Below, one piece after another: positions 9,373 to 18,880 of a stretch of 32,768 bases of DNA. Both the position numbers and the translations under genes were made by a program. The stretch lies in the NCBI GenBank assembly GCA_015056815.1, contig SVFN01000033.1, positions 1 through 32,768 on the forward strand. Reading direction: 5' to 3'. The notes beneath the pieces are model-generated. The model had not been told where the DNA came from. It saw nothing but the letters and a program-made list of their open reading frames with translations, and did no database searches. This DNA is from Lachnospiraceae bacterium (GTDB lineage Bacteria > Bacillota > Clostridia > Lachnospirales > Lachnospiraceae). Positions within the stretch are counted from its first letter, which is position 1, and each line of letters opens with the position of its first letter.

Positions 9373-10077
9373 ATGCTTACATTTGAAACAGTCAATGAAT
9401 TAACCTTAAAAGTCACCTGTTCCGGCAGTGATGTTCTCTTTACGAAGGCCGGTGCCTTTATCGCAGGAGAAAGTGCAGGAGGCAAAAATTATACCTTTGA
9501 GAAACTGCTCTTAGGTCCGCAGAACAATATCGGTCAGGCGTTAATGGGCTCATTGATACGCCGTGTTACCGGAGAAAACCTTCCTCTGATGAAGGTTACT
9601 ATGAACGGTGACAGTGTTACGTATTATGCCAGCTATGGTCAGCATGTGGTTGTCTATCATCTTCAGATGGGGGAGACGATCTCCGTAGAGTCTGAAAATA
9701 TTTTGGCATTTACGCAGGATTGTGATTACAGCGTACGATTCCTTGGAAGCGGTGTCCTTTCCCAAAAAGGTCTTGCAACTTCCACACTTACTGCCAAGGG
9801 AAACAATGCTTTTGTAGCCGTTTTGTCAAACGGTAATCCTATCGTATTGAGTAACGTCCAGAGCCGCAGCACGATCTCGGTGGATCCTGATGCTGTGATC
9901 TGCTGGGTGGGCAACGGTCATTGCGATCCCCAGATCAAGGCTGATATTTCATGGAAAACCTTTATCGGTCAGGCTTCCGGCGAATCTTATGCCTTTGAGT
10001 GGAGTGGCGGCAATCCGGTCACTGTGATCATGCAGCCTTCCGAGAGACGCGGCGGGATCAGTGTAAGCATGGACTAA
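9373..10077 (+). CDS. AIM24-family protein
   Basis: A 234-aa protein that resembles the bacterial AIM24 (TIGR00266-like) beta-rich family; biochemical role unknown. Features include ALMGSLIRRVTGENLPLMKV, split as ALMGSLIRRVTG and ENLPLM, FLGSGVLSQKG, and a C-terminal ISWKTFIGQASGESYAFEW segment seen here as ISWKTFIG and GESYAFEW. A longer reading from ATG 9343 is possible, but the AGGAGG at 9360-9365 sits directly before ATG 9373, which fixes the start. No signal peptide or membrane helix is evident. It follows the TerD-domain gene by 115 nt and is closed by the terminator at 10112; such pairings suggest a shared stress function. Confidence 0.8.
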   Translation: MLTFETVNELTLKVTCSGSDVLFTKAGAFIAGESAGGKNYTFEKLLLGPQNNIGQALMGSLIRRVTGENLPLMKVTMNGDSVTYYASYGQHVVVYHLQMGETISVESENILAFTQDCDYSVRFLGSGVLSQKGLATSTLTAKGNNAFVAVLSNGNPIVLSNVQSRSTISVDPDAVICWVGNGHCDPQIKADISWKTFIGQASGESYAFEWSGGNPVTVIMQPSERRGGISVSMD

Positions 10078-10111
10078 AAAGCTGTTAAGCGATCAGACAT
10101 CTAAAATAACA

Positions 10112-10145
10112 ACAGCCCGTAAAACTATTCTGCTTTACGGGCTGT
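10112..10145. terminator. Terminator between converging genes
   Basis: A 12-bp perfect stem (ACAGCCCGTAAA at 10112-10123 with 10134-10145) with a 10-nt loop lies between the plus-strand AIM24 gene and the minus-strand HD-GYP gene. T-rich tracts follow on both strands, more clearly on the minus strand, so it may serve both genes. Confidence 0.8.
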
Positions 10146-10148
10146 ATC

Positions 10149-12239
10149 TTATGAGTCTGTTTTCTTCATGTTTTCCTGCGCAATCTTTCGTACTTCCTCC
10201 GGGTGATCGACGAAGATCTTCGCGATGACCGGATCAAAATGCTTGCCGATACCTTCCTCGATGATATTCATTGCCTGTTCGAATGTGAAGGGCTTTTTGT
10301 AGCTTCTGGCAGAAACAAGTGCATCAAAGACATCGGAAACAGCCATGATCCTTGCAGATAGCGGTATTTCTTCTCCCTTTAATCCGTAGGGATAACCGGA
10401 GCCATCCCATTTCTCGTGATGATAGGCAGCAAGATTTAATGCTTCTTTTAAATATCCGGTCGCTCCTCCGGTCAGTTCCATGGCACTTTCGATGATCTCC
10501 TGCCCGGCTGTGGTATGCTTCTTCATTTCTTCAAACTCTGCGTCCGTCAGCCTTGCTGGTTTATTCAAGATCAGATCGGAAACCTTGATCTTGCCGACAT
10601 CATGAAGCGGCGCAGAATTGCAGACATCTTCGATATATTCGTCCGTAATCTGATCCGGGAAAAGATTCTGTTCTCTTAGAAGATTCAGGATCAGACGCAC
10701 ATACGCGGCTGTCTTACGTACATGGTCACCGGTACACTTATCCCTGCTCTCCACCAGATCAGCCATGATATAGATCAGGCCGTTTTGCATTAGCGCAATT
10801 TGATCGCCTTTTGCTTTCACGTCCTCGATGTATCCGACAGTATCACTCATGGTCTTGACCAGAACCTGATACAGATTTTCAATCTCATCTCCCGTTGCAA
10901 TCCGGATCTCCTTAAGCTGCTCCACACTGCTTTCCAATGCTTCTTCACTACTGTATACAAATTCACCTGCCGCAGAAGTCATGGCATCAATCGGAAAAGT
11001 AAGATGATACTCGGAAAACCACATACAAAGTACCAGAATTAAAATAAAAAAGCCAACAAACAAAGAAATAACCTTTGCCAAAAAGCTGATCCCGTTCAAA
11101 GTCACATCTTTCATGTTGATATCGGCACAGGCGTAACAGACACATTGCCCTTTACTGTTAAATACCGGTTCATAATCGGTCAAAAGCCATCCGAAAGTAT
11201 CGTTTGTGATCAAAGGATCAATGACTTCTCCTGCCAATAAGGTCGGAAGCTCCTCCTGGAAAGATTCATCAAACGGTACGACATCCCCGGGCTCGGATCC
11301 TTTTACACCGTCTGTATCCAGATCAAATACAACATGACAGCCATCTTCACGGATCTGATAAACATAGATGTACTCAATGTAAGGTGATCTGGAGCGTATA
11401 CTGTAAAGTGACCGCTCTACTTCCCTGTATTCTTCGGCAGAATCTCCTTTTTCCATATACTCATCGACCATTTCCGGATCAATGGTCGTTGCTGCAAGAC
11501 TTGCAACACTTCTTCCTGTGGATTTAAACTGCTCTATAGCAAAATTACGATACAGGATATAACTGATCGTAGTCGTAACACACGCAATAAAGATCATGAT
11601 CACACTGATGATCACAACGATTTTCTTTCGCAAAGACATTCCGCGTGTGATTGTTTTTCGGGCGCTTTTCCTCTCTTTGCTGGTCAACGGTTTCTGGCAC
11701 CAGTCCGTTAGTACAAGCATCGAAGAAATATTGTTCGGAAGTACTTTCATGATTGCATAGGCAATCACGACTGTGAGCGCTTTATCCACAAAGTCAATCC
11801 TAAGATCAAGGAGCATTTGCTTCCAAAAGCCGTTTTCTCCCGGTCCGTAAATAAAATAAGTAAGTACCGAACCAATACCGCCGCCGATCAGAGCAAGCAC
11901 CGGAATGGATACAAGTGACTTCCAAAATTTTTCAAAAAAGCCTTTCTTCGCTAAAAAGGTGCTCGATACGGCTATAAGGACACTGATCCCCGCATAATAG
12001 GTATTGGAAATATCGGCTGTGGAATTAATGATATTTGTCATATATCCCACAAAAATGCCGGGAAGATATCCGCCAAGCACTGCCGCCAGCAATGTCCCGA
12101 TATTGTCCATATACATTGCAGAGCCCATGGACTTGACACAGCGGTTGATCACAATGTTGATCAGAACAAAAAACAGATAGATCAAGAGTAATTTAAACTT
12201 TTTAATATTATTGTGTGAAGAAACACCCTCATTCCCCAT
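10149..12239 (-). CDS. Membrane sensor with HD-GYP phosphodiesterase domain
   Basis: Probable cyclic-di-GMP phosphodiesterase. Residue numbers count from the GTG at 12245. The N-terminal ~170 residues hold five or so membrane helices; another helix at about 207-232, an extracytoplasmic sensor region (about 233-390) and a helix at about 387-411 follow. A linker then leads to the HD-GYP domain (about 485-690), with H548-D549 (PLHDVGKI), HHE at 609-611 and GSGYP at 615-619, all intact. GGAGG lies next to the GTG but 6 nt before ATG 12239, so 12239 is the preferred start (696 aa). No GGDEF or EAL domain. Signal sensed is unknown. Confidence 0.9.
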   Translation of the reverse strand: MGNEGVSSHNNIKKFKLLLIYLFFVLINIVINRCVKSMGSAMYMDNIGTLLAAVLGGYLPGIFVGYMTNIINSTADISNTYYAGISVLIAVSSTFLAKKGFFEKFWKSLVSIPVLALIGGGIGSVLTYFIYGPGENGFWKQMLLDLRIDFVDKALTVVIAYAIMKVLPNNISSMLVLTDWCQKPLTSKERKSARKTITRGMSLRKKIVVIISVIMIFIACVTTTISYILYRNFAIEQFKSTGRSVASLAATTIDPEMVDEYMEKGDSAEEYREVERSLYSIRSRSPYIEYIYVYQIREDGCHVVFDLDTDGVKGSEPGDVVPFDESFQEELPTLLAGEVIDPLITNDTFGWLLTDYEPVFNSKGQCVCYACADINMKDVTLNGISFLAKVISLFVGFFILILVLCMWFSEYHLTFPIDAMTSAAGEFVYSSEEALESSVEQLKEIRIATGDEIENLYQVLVKTMSDTVGYIEDVKAKGDQIALMQNGLIYIMADLVESRDKCTGDHVRKTAAYVRLILNLLREQNLFPDQITDEYIEDVCNSAPLHDVGKIKVSDLILNKPARLTDAEFEEMKKHTTAGQEIIESAMELTGGATGYLKEALNLAAYHHEKWDGSGYPYGLKGEEIPLSARIMAVSDVFDALVSARSYKKPFTFEQAMNIIEEGIGKHFDPVIAKIFVDHPEEVRKIAQENMKKTDS

Positions 12240-12400
12240 ATGCACCCTCCGATTTTCATAATTGATGTGCTTACAAAAGCCATTCAGATTATGTTTATCC
12301 TCAAAAAATGCTGATTTTCCATTCTACACAAAGGTTCCAGGATCTGTTGAAACACAATGCTTTTGTTATCTCAAAAATTTCAGACAACTCTATTACTATC

Positions 12401-12568
12401 TTAGCTTGATAGCATCAATTTTTCAACCTGTTTTTCAGAAAACAGCAGGAATCCTTCCGTATCTGTATCCGTCTCCGATACGATGCGATCTTTTTCATCC
12501 CTGACATAATCCGCTCCGATTCCATCCGGACTGCGATAGGCGCTTAAGAAGCCGTTGTAAATCCTCAA
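12401..12568 (-). pseudogene. Possible remnant of an unidentified gene
   Basis: The minus strand is open for about 55 codons, containing AYRSPDGIGADYVRDE and VSETDTDTEGFLLFSEK, with no start codon or ribosome site and an upstream stop. Composition looks coding. A second frame just upstream reads VLVIEDLQRLLKRLSQ, so a frameshift is possible. I do not recognise it. The rest of 12246-12680 shows nothing else convincing. Confidence 0.3.
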
Positions 12569-12680
12569 TCACAAGTACCTTTTTATCATACCATGTTCAT
12601 GAGATAATTGCTCCAAATATTTTGTTGCGAGTTGCACGATTCGCGCGATTCTTACAGACTCCGCGAAACCTTACGGCACA

Positions 12681-13175
12681 ATGGAAGCGACTTCAAAACA
12701 AATCATTGAGAAAAAACTGTTTGTCTATATCCCCTTTTATATCGCGCGATACGAAAAAGAACTGAAAACTGCAAAAGATTACGAAATAGCCATCAAAGAC
12801 CTTGAATACTTCCGTGATGAAATGTTAAAATCAAGAAAAGATAATCAATTAGATGACTTTGAAATGGACGACCTTCGGGACTGTGTGAACAACATCGTTG
12901 TACATATCACGGACGGAAACATAATTGAAAGTGAGGTGACATCTGTCATGGGCGGAGAAATCTATGAATTACATTCTGACCGGATCATTAGAGAGGCTAC
13001 TGAGCCTTTAAAAAAAGAATTGGCTGATAAGGAAAAACTATTAGAGGACAATCAAAAACAACTGGCAGATCAGGAAAAGCTATTAGAGGACAATCAAAAG
13101 CTTTTATCGGACAAAAATTCCGAGATCGCAGCATTAAGGGCCGAAATTGAAAAATTGAAAAGCCAGAAATCATAA
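12681..13175 (+). pseudogene. C-terminal part of an Rpn / PD-(D/E)XK transposase-like protein
   Basis: The 164-aa reading resembles the C-terminal half of Rpn-family (recombination-promoting nuclease, PD-(D/E)XK type) proteins abundant in Lachnospiraceae: LFVYIPFYIARYEKEL, then a helical region, then a heptad-rich coiled coil with two tandem copies of KLLEDNQK (about 120-160). Family members are near 300 aa and carry the nuclease domain N-terminally; that part is absent here and no ribosome site precedes the ATG. I therefore read it as a 5'-truncated relic. A terminator follows directly. Confidence 0.6.
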
Positions 13176-13177
13176 AT

Positions 13178-13214
13178 ATCGGGCGGTCATTTTACATACA
13201 TATGACCGCCCGAT
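13178..13214 (+). terminator. Rho-independent terminator behind the Rpn-like relic
   Basis: A 13-bp perfect stem (ATCGGGCGGTCAT at 13178-13190 with 13202-13214) and an 11-nt loop, followed by TATTTT. The sequence TTTTGAT ends exactly where the group II intron fragment begins. Confidence 0.85.
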
Positions 13215-13223
13215 TATTTTGAT

Positions 13224-13310
13224 GTGCGCCTAGCGGCGCACGTTTCTAAGTATGGCGTGCACGCCGCCGGTCTGTGGTGAAAGTCCACGTGGGGCGTAGT
13301 TGACGACGAA
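13224..13310 (+). mobile_element. 5' end of a truncated group II intron
   Basis: The segment begins GTGCGCC, matching the GUGYG 5' boundary of group II introns, and runs through a compact G/C-rich fold (GTGCGCC/GGCGCAC stem; GGTGAAAGTCCAC) like the start of domain I. It directly follows a terminator hairpin and TTGAT, the classic insertion site of class C group II introns. After about 87 nt it stops abruptly at an Rhs fragment; no intron-encoded reverse transcriptase is present. Identification rests on boundary and site, not on a full fold. Confidence 0.6.
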
Positions 13311-13566
13311 CATCCTAAGATGGGCAGTGCCGACGCCGCGATGACCGCCGCCATCATGTAGTTGCCTTCCATCGCATACCACACGGCGTTGATGACATCA
13401 GCTCCGTCCCAGAAGATTCCCAGTACATCCAGTATCGTATGTCACAGTCCGCTGGAGTCGCCGTTGTCGCCACCCTCCGGGCTTAAGCCGGGCGGATCCG
13501 TCTGGCTGACGGGATTTCCCTGCATGTAGCTGTAACGGTTCAGGCTCTGGGTGTTAGCCGGGCTTT
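13311..13566 (-). pseudogene. Rhs core/pre-toxin fragment, duplicate of 15498-15755
   Basis: Almost identical to the segment of the AHH-type cassette that spans LNRYSYVQGNPVSQTDPFGL and the following hydrophobic pre-toxin. Here the reading has DPPG instead of DPFG and an in-frame TGA (GDSSGL-stop), so it is dead. It is flanked by the intron fragment on one side and unrelated AT-rich sequence (13567-13733, nothing recognised) on the other. Confidence 0.85.
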
Positions 13567-13733
13567 GATGATTTTATTCGATTTTCAATGTACCATGATA
13601 CAATATCCAACAATTATTTCTAGATATATCATACAGTCAAGTCATCCACAAATTATGACAGATATTTTTGTTGCAAATAATCTGTAGTAAACATCCAGCG
13701 CTGTTTACAGTTTAACATATTTACAGTTTGATA

Positions 13734-14192
13734 TTATAAATCAATATCTAAATCTATGCCCTCTATATTATTGACAAAAACCATTTCATCAGGAGTCAAT
13801 TCTTTCTTTAATTTAAATATTTGTACTTTTGACAGTGGTACTTTAAATTGAATCTCGCTTTTTTCAAATTTAGACATTAAAATTAAACAATACAATTTTT
13901 TTATAAATTCTGCCCACTGAGACAAATTTGTTTCCATGTTTTTTTCCTGCAAATAAACATATCCATCTGCCCGATAAAATAATAGTAATGCAGTGCTCAA
14001 CGAGCACACCTTATTATCTATTATCATTTGGGGAATTTCGAACCCATTATCCCAATTATAGTTATAAGCATATATATACAATAATTTCTGATCAGTAATT
14101 TTTTTTATCTTTCTTTTTATTTCATCTTCATTATTATGATACAGCAAGGATCTAATTTCACTTCTCTCGTTTTCATTTATCACTTTATTCAT
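13734..14192 (-). CDS. DUF4274-type immunity protein
   Basis: A 152-aa soluble protein resembling DUF4274: the segments LLYIYAYNYNWDNGFEIP, then ALLLFYRADGYVYL and WAEFIKKLY, then a Lys-rich tail, follow that family's order. Members occur as putative immunity genes beside polymorphic toxins. Its ATG overlaps the toxin stop codon (TAATG) with AAAGGA upstream, so the start is 14192, not the ATG at 14222 inside the toxin. The overlap implies translational coupling with the AHH-like toxin and supports an immunity role. Confidence 0.75.
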   Translation of the reverse strand: MNKVINENERSEIRSLLYHNNEDEIKRKIKKITDQKLLYIYAYNYNWDNGFEIPQMIIDNKVCSLSTALLLFYRADGYVYLQEKNMETNLSQWAEFIKKLYCLILMSKFEKSEIQFKVPLSKVQIFKLKKELTPDEMVFVNNIEGIDLDIDL

Positions 14193-16148
14193 TATCGAAT
14201 CCTTTCTATGCTTCGTTGCCACAAATCTATATGTGCACCTTGACTTGAATATAATGGCAAGCCATTTCTCTGCAAATATTTCAAATCTTGTTGCAAAGAG
14301 TTTACCTGTTTACGCAAGGAATCTGCACTTTGATTTATATTCATTGAATCAAGCTTAATTCTGACAAAATTATTATACACTGAATGATATCCTCTATGTC
14401 GAGACATCGCACTAATACTATTTCCTGGTATTCTTAAAAACAATCCATTTGAAGCATCATTTATATCCATTCCAATTTTTTGTATCACTGGATGATTTTC
14501 CATTTCTACCGGAATAATATGTTGTGCCTGATATCCACTCCACTTTGTTTCACTCGCTAGTCCCATTTCTCTCATCATATTTTTCCCTAATTTCGTGGAA
14601 TTGCAGCCCCTATTATGCACCAGCACCCCACTCTCACTTACATAATAGGTATGCCAGTCCTCTACCTCGAAGTTGTAGATCTTAACAGGTTCTTTGGTAT
14701 GCTCGAGTTCTACACGCTCGATTTCTGTTATGCTTCCGTCCAGCAGAAGGACTTTGTCTCCTGTTTTCAGGTCTTGTGCATGCACGAAGCCTCTGCCCAC
14801 CACATAGTAAGGATGTCCGGCGCTCGAGTCGATCGTCTCACCGTCTATCGTCACATGCGCAAGCTCCGTGCATTCATTCCGGAAGATCTGTACGACCTTC
14901 TTGATGCCGCACTCTCCGGTTTCCGCGTCATATGCCCAGACCTCGTCTCCGGCTTCGATGTTCTCGATCTTCTTATCTCCGTCTGCTGTCTTGACCAGGG
15001 TACCTGCGATAAAACAATTAATATCACCTACACCGCAGACCGTCTCTGCCTTAGCCAGGTCCTTGCCCCGGTTGCTTACCGTCGCTTCTTCCGCATATGT
15101 CCCGATATCCGTTCCGTTTCCATGCCCGGTCAGGTTATTGCTTCTTCCGTCGTTATGAAGCTTACTGCTGGCTGTGGAAACACCTGCCATGGCGTTTGCA
15201 ACGGACTTTCCACGCAGACCGCTTAGTGCCTCCACCGATTTCTTGGCATTTCTGACCGCAAAGCCTCCGGAAAGCACGGTTCCCACCGCGCACAGTACCA
15301 CATTTGCTCGGTCTGCGAAAGTCAGGGTTCCTGCTTCCTTGGCGCTCTTGTAATCCTGCACCGCATAATAGGTATCGATCGCCGCCACGGTCCCGGCTAC
15401 CGTATGGGACATCAGCTTGGATACACTGACGACACAGTCAGCCACCTTGGATGCTCTGGCCGCATTCTTCATTGTCAGCTTTGCTGCTGATGCGATACCG
15501 CATCCTAAGATGGGCAGTGCCGACGCCGCGCTGACCGCCGCCATCATGTAGTTGCCTTCCATCGCATACCACACGGCGTTGATCACATCCGCCCCGTCCC
15601 AGAAGATTCCCAGTACATCCAGTATGGTATGTCCCAGTCCGCTGGAGTCGCCGTTATCGCCACCCTCCGGGCTTAAGCCGAACGGATCGGTCTGGCTGAC
15701 GGGATTGCCCTGTACGTAGCTGTAGCGGTTCAGGCTCTGTGTATTTGCCGGACTTCCCTCCAGGATATCCCGGTTGATAAAGCGCTTGATGTCCGGATTA
15801 TAGTAGCGGGCACGCATATAGTAAAGACCGTCCGCATCTGTCGTGACGCCGTACTGTCCGTTATAGAGGAAGCTGATCCCTGTCTGCTCCACTGCCTGTG
15901 AGAAACACTGTGCATTCGTGCTTCCTTCTGTCAGGGTAATAAGGCTTTCGCTATCTTCATCCGTGATACCTGTGATCTCACTGTAGGCAAACCGGTACAC
16001 CACTGCACCGGTTTCATCCGTCAACTCCGTGGTGGACCCCAGATGGTTGTAATGGTAATACAGGGTATCGCTATCGTCTTTTCCTGTTCGCACGCTGATC
16101 AGACCGATACCATAGGTATAGGTCTTGTCGCCCAGTTTTTGCGGTTAT
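14192..16148 (-). pseudogene. 5'-truncated Rhs protein: core end, Hint domain, AHH-like nuclease tip
   Basis: Open from the palindrome at 16131-16178 to the stop at 14192 (about 650 codons), with no true start; the GTG at 16093 is internal. Order, counted from that GTG: end of RHS core (YHYNHLGSTTE, YYMRARYYNPD, DPFGL; 1-140), hydrophobic pre-toxin (150-320), Hint self-splicing-type pretoxin domain (about 360-494; begins CFIAGTLV, has GHPYYV, ends GVLVHN), and a 139-aa tip. The tip has AQHIIPVE, NHPVIQKIG, NGLFLRIP and H-x(2)-GYHSVYN, matching the AHH branch of HNH/Endo VII nucleases (AQH for AHH). The tip itself looks intact and is coupled to a DUF4274 gene. It would need an upstream fusion to be expressed. 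Confidence 0.85.
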
Positions 16149-16178
16149 GTTCTATAGAACATAACCGCAAAAACTGGG
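16131..16178. repeat. Perfect 48-bp palindrome at the Rhs/IS66 junction
   Basis: The two 24-nt halves, meeting at 16154/16155, are exact reverse complements with no spacer. The left flank continues as Rhs core on the minus strand (KLGDKTYTYG), the right flank as IS66 transposase on the plus strand (NWVNIDT). The join is therefore a fold-back rearrangement or inversion boundary. Confidence 0.95.
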
Positions 16179-16396
16179 TCAATATCGACACCATACGTGG
16201 CGCTGAAGCAAGTGCCGTCATTTACAGCCTTGTGGAAACTGCCAAAGCCAACCACCTCCGCGTATATGATTACTTTGAGTATATCTTAACAGAACCGGCC
16301 AGCCATCAGGATGACACCAGCCGTGAGTTCCTAGCAGATCTCATGCCATGGTCTGAAAAGGCACAGGAAAAATGTGGTCATCCAAAAAAATCTTGA
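16149..16396 (+). mobile_element. C-terminal fragment of an IS66-family transposase
   Basis: Reads NRKNWVNIDTIRGAEASAVI and then SLVETAKANHLRVYDYFEYI, DLMPWSEK, the typical end of IS66-family (DDE) transposases. Only about 80 codons remain; the N-terminal and catalytic parts are missing. The longer open frame from 16043 is a chimera with antisense Rhs sequence. 16397-16575 contains a 15-bp palindrome GGCACCAATGGTGCC (16557-16571) and perhaps the IS66 right end, but nothing coding. Confidence 0.8.
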
Positions 16397-16575
16397 TTCT
16401 GCTTTCAATGTACAAATATAGGAATCACCAGTAAAACGGCGGTTTCTTTTATTGTATGGTACTCATGAATGAGTGCTTACGGGATTTCCACCCATTATTT
16501 GAAACGTCCGCATGGACGCACGGTCTGCCCCATGCCTTTTATACAGACGCATTGCCAGGCACCAATGGTGCCCTA

Positions 16576-17142
16576 TCAAATATATTTTTGAGCCAGTTCA
16601 GAATGAATATCTATCCCTTCTTCGTTGCATATTTCATCCCAGTTATACACATCTGCAAAATGAATTTTACTCCATTTGTCAAATAAATCATTTAGTGATG
16701 TTGCAATTGTTAATCCGTGTAAGTTCACTCCACTTTCAAATACCTCATGCTCATACAATACTACATGTCCGTCTCTTAAATCCAAACAAAATGCATCACC
16801 ATTTGTAAATTGAAAGATAGGATACCAATCTGAAATATCCTTTACAACACTAAACTCATCTAATTCAGTATCATAACACTCGGTCATTATTTCAACCAAA
16901 TTATCATGTTCTTGCATTAATCGTCTGAACGGGACAAATTGGATTTCTCCAATATATTTTCCTTCATTACTAAACCACGATAATATGAATTCGTCATAAT
17001 GTTCATAAATATATTTAACGTTTTCATCTATTGTAAATCCCAACACATTGGTCAAAGCAGTCTTACAATTTTTAATAATATTATTACTAATCAAGTAATT
17101 ACTTTTAATGAATTCAATTTGTTCTGAAAAATAATCTATCAT
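16576..17142 (-). CDS. SUKH (SMI1/KNR4)-family immunity protein
   Basis: A 188-aa soluble protein. ISDWYPIFQFTNGDAFCLDL and the following GHVVLYEHE, plus a helical C-terminus with SLNDLFDKWSK, fit the SUKH superfamily, which supplies immunity to many nuclease toxins. The ribosome site AAGGAGG lies inside the last codons of the toxin frame (stop at 17146, 3 nt before the ATG), so it is coupled to the frameshifted HHIIP toxin upstream. The gene is intact although its toxin is broken. Confidence 0.8.
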   Translation of the reverse strand: MIDYFSEQIEFIKSNYLISNNIIKNCKTALTNVLGFTIDENVKYIYEHYDEFILSWFSNEGKYIGEIQFVPFRRLMQEHDNLVEIMTECYDTELDEFSVVKDISDWYPIFQFTNGDAFCLDLRDGHVVLYEHEVFESGVNLHGLTIATSLNDLFDKWSKIHFADVYNWDEICNEEGIDIHSELAQKYI

Positions 17143-17145
17143 GAC

Positions 17146-18455
17146 TTAATACCCTCCTTGACCATATGGATGTATTTTAAAACCACTCAACCCATATTCA
17201 TCCATCATTTTACCTGCAAATTGATATATATCCTTTGCTGTAGCATTAGGATTATTATTTATCCACTCCATCCATTTCTGATTCCATTTAGCACTTCCAT
17301 GTATAGAATTCATATGCATCCCTTCTTTTCCTGCAGATACAGTTATAGTATATTGATCGACATCAATTCTTCTTTTAGTTTTATTATGCAACAAACATTC
17401 TTTTAGAAATAAAGTCTGCATAAGGCTTACTTTTCCCTCTAAACTTAGGAATAATATGATGATCATTGGTTTGCCCTGATACATACTTTGATGTTTCCAA
17501 TAATGGTACATCAGATTTACTTCCACCCGCTGTCACCGCACACGGATTATCCGCATTATGCACCAGCACTCCCTGCGTTCCCACATAGTAGTCGTGCCAG
17601 TCTGCGACACGGAAGTTGAAGACTTTGACAGGATGTTTCAGGCTTTCCGCTTCCAGCCTATCAACTTTTTTGGTCTCGCCGCTTAGCAAGCGCACCCTGT
17701 CGCCCACTTTCAGCTCGTCCGCACGCTTAAAGCCGGCTCCTTCCACATAGAACGGATGGTTTGGGGTCGTATGGATCAGCTCACCGTTTACGGTCACATG
17801 GATCAGCTCTGTCACATCATGGACGAAGTTCTTTTGAACCGTCTTTAAGCCTTTTTCTCCGGTTTCTGTATCATATGCATAGACCAAGTCACCGGCTTTG
17901 ATGTCCTCGATGTTTTTCTCCCCGTCTACGGTTGTATCTTTGTGCCTGCCACGAAGCAGCCTGCCTTGAATTGTCCGGTCACATCCACCTTCAGGTCGGA
18001 AAGGGTCTTGCCGCCGTAGATGCTGTCCGCGATCCCGGCTTCCACAAGCCCGAAGGCAAAAGTCTTTCCAAATTCTGCTCCGGTCTCACCGAGTCTCTGC
18101 TTCGTTGCATCCGTCACACACACTTCCGGTTTCCGCATAGTCGATCGCCTGTGAGATCACGTTCCCAAACTGATAGCCCGTCTTCGCGACACTGTAAGAG
18201 GTCAGTCCGAAGCTTCCCGCTACTGCCGCAAAACCGGTATAGGAGGCGATCGTTCCCGTCAGGGATGCCACTGCGGATGCCGCCGCCACGACAGAGGAAG
18301 CACAGGCAGATGCTGCCGCCCCTGCCACGAGCGAGGCTCCCAGACAGACAACGCCTGCCGTAAGTGCAACATTGGCGATCACATGCCAAACTCGTCATAG
18401 CCGTATTTCACGACATTTCCATTGCAGTCCGTCACGCTCGCCACGCGGTTTAAGG
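17146..18455 (-). pseudogene. Frameshifted Rhs cassette: YD repeat, pre-toxin, Hint, HHIIP nuclease tip
   Basis: Four reading-frame segments together make one degraded Rhs C-terminus. 18383-18455: YD repeat (RVASVTDCNGNVV, YGYDEFG). 18120-18380: Ala/Gly-rich pre-toxin. 17940-18138: pre-toxin end and start of Hint (AGCFVAGTKIQ). 17384-17935: rest of Hint (NHPFYVEG ... GVLVHN) and tip start with HHIIPKFRGKSK. 17146-17400: tip end (RRIDVDQYTITV, KWNQKWMEWI, DEYGLSGFKIHPYG), which resembles DUF2380-type HNH-like toxins. Shifts lie near 18382, 18125 (GT repeat), 17938 and 17390. Followed by its SUKH immunity gene. Non-functional as it stands. Confidence 0.8.
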
Positions 18456-18580
18456 CAGTTTAAGGCGTCACAGGTGCGAGTGGTCGTCTTTTCCTAATAC
18501 TATCTAATGTTTTGCCTGTTCTTACATGGATTCTCTAAACTTAATCTAAAGCGTCCTACATAGACATATTAACAAGTAAA

Positions 18581-18865
18581 TTATTTTTTCCACTTTAAAT
18601 AATCAGCACATGCATCATGCATTTGAATTCCCTCTTTAATTGATTTATTACTTTTAACATCAATTAGGTCAAATTGAATTTGATCATTTGTATAGCCATC
18701 TATCAATTCGCAAATAGCCACAATGGTTTCATATGTTGCATTGTATAATAAATCTTCCAAACTATCCTTCTTATTATATTCGGACATAGTTTGATAAACA
18801 GCATTGTCTTGTATTGATGATAATGTTTCAAAAAATTCCTTATGTATTTCCTGCATATTATTCAT
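18581..18865 (-). CDS. Small putative immunity protein for the Ntox24-like tip
   Basis: A 94-aa acidic, helical, soluble protein that I do not recognise. It begins 15 nt after the toxin stop, with AAGGAG formed across that stop codon, and no gene lies between. Position is the only evidence for immunity to the upstream tip. 18456-18580 downstream holds nothing recognisable. Confidence 0.6.
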   Translation of the reverse strand: MNNMQEIHKEFFETLSSIQDNAVYQTMSEYNKKDSLEDLLYNATYETIVAICELIDGYTNDQIQFDLIDVKSNKSIKEGIQMHDACADYLKWKK

Positions 18866-18880
18866 ATTATCAATTTCTCC

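Noticed and set aside
12262-12504. 80-codon open frame on the plus strand
   Set aside because: No ribosome site and no recognisable protein character; the opposite strand looks more like a gene relic in part of it.
16043-16396. 117-codon plus-strand frame as one gene
   Set aside because: Its first third is antisense Rhs sequence plus the palindrome; only the last ~80 codons are IS66 transposase.
17384-17526. Programmed frameshift in the HHIIP toxin
   Set aside because: No slippery heptamer is evident at the shift and the same gene has at least three other shifts, so decay is the simpler reading.
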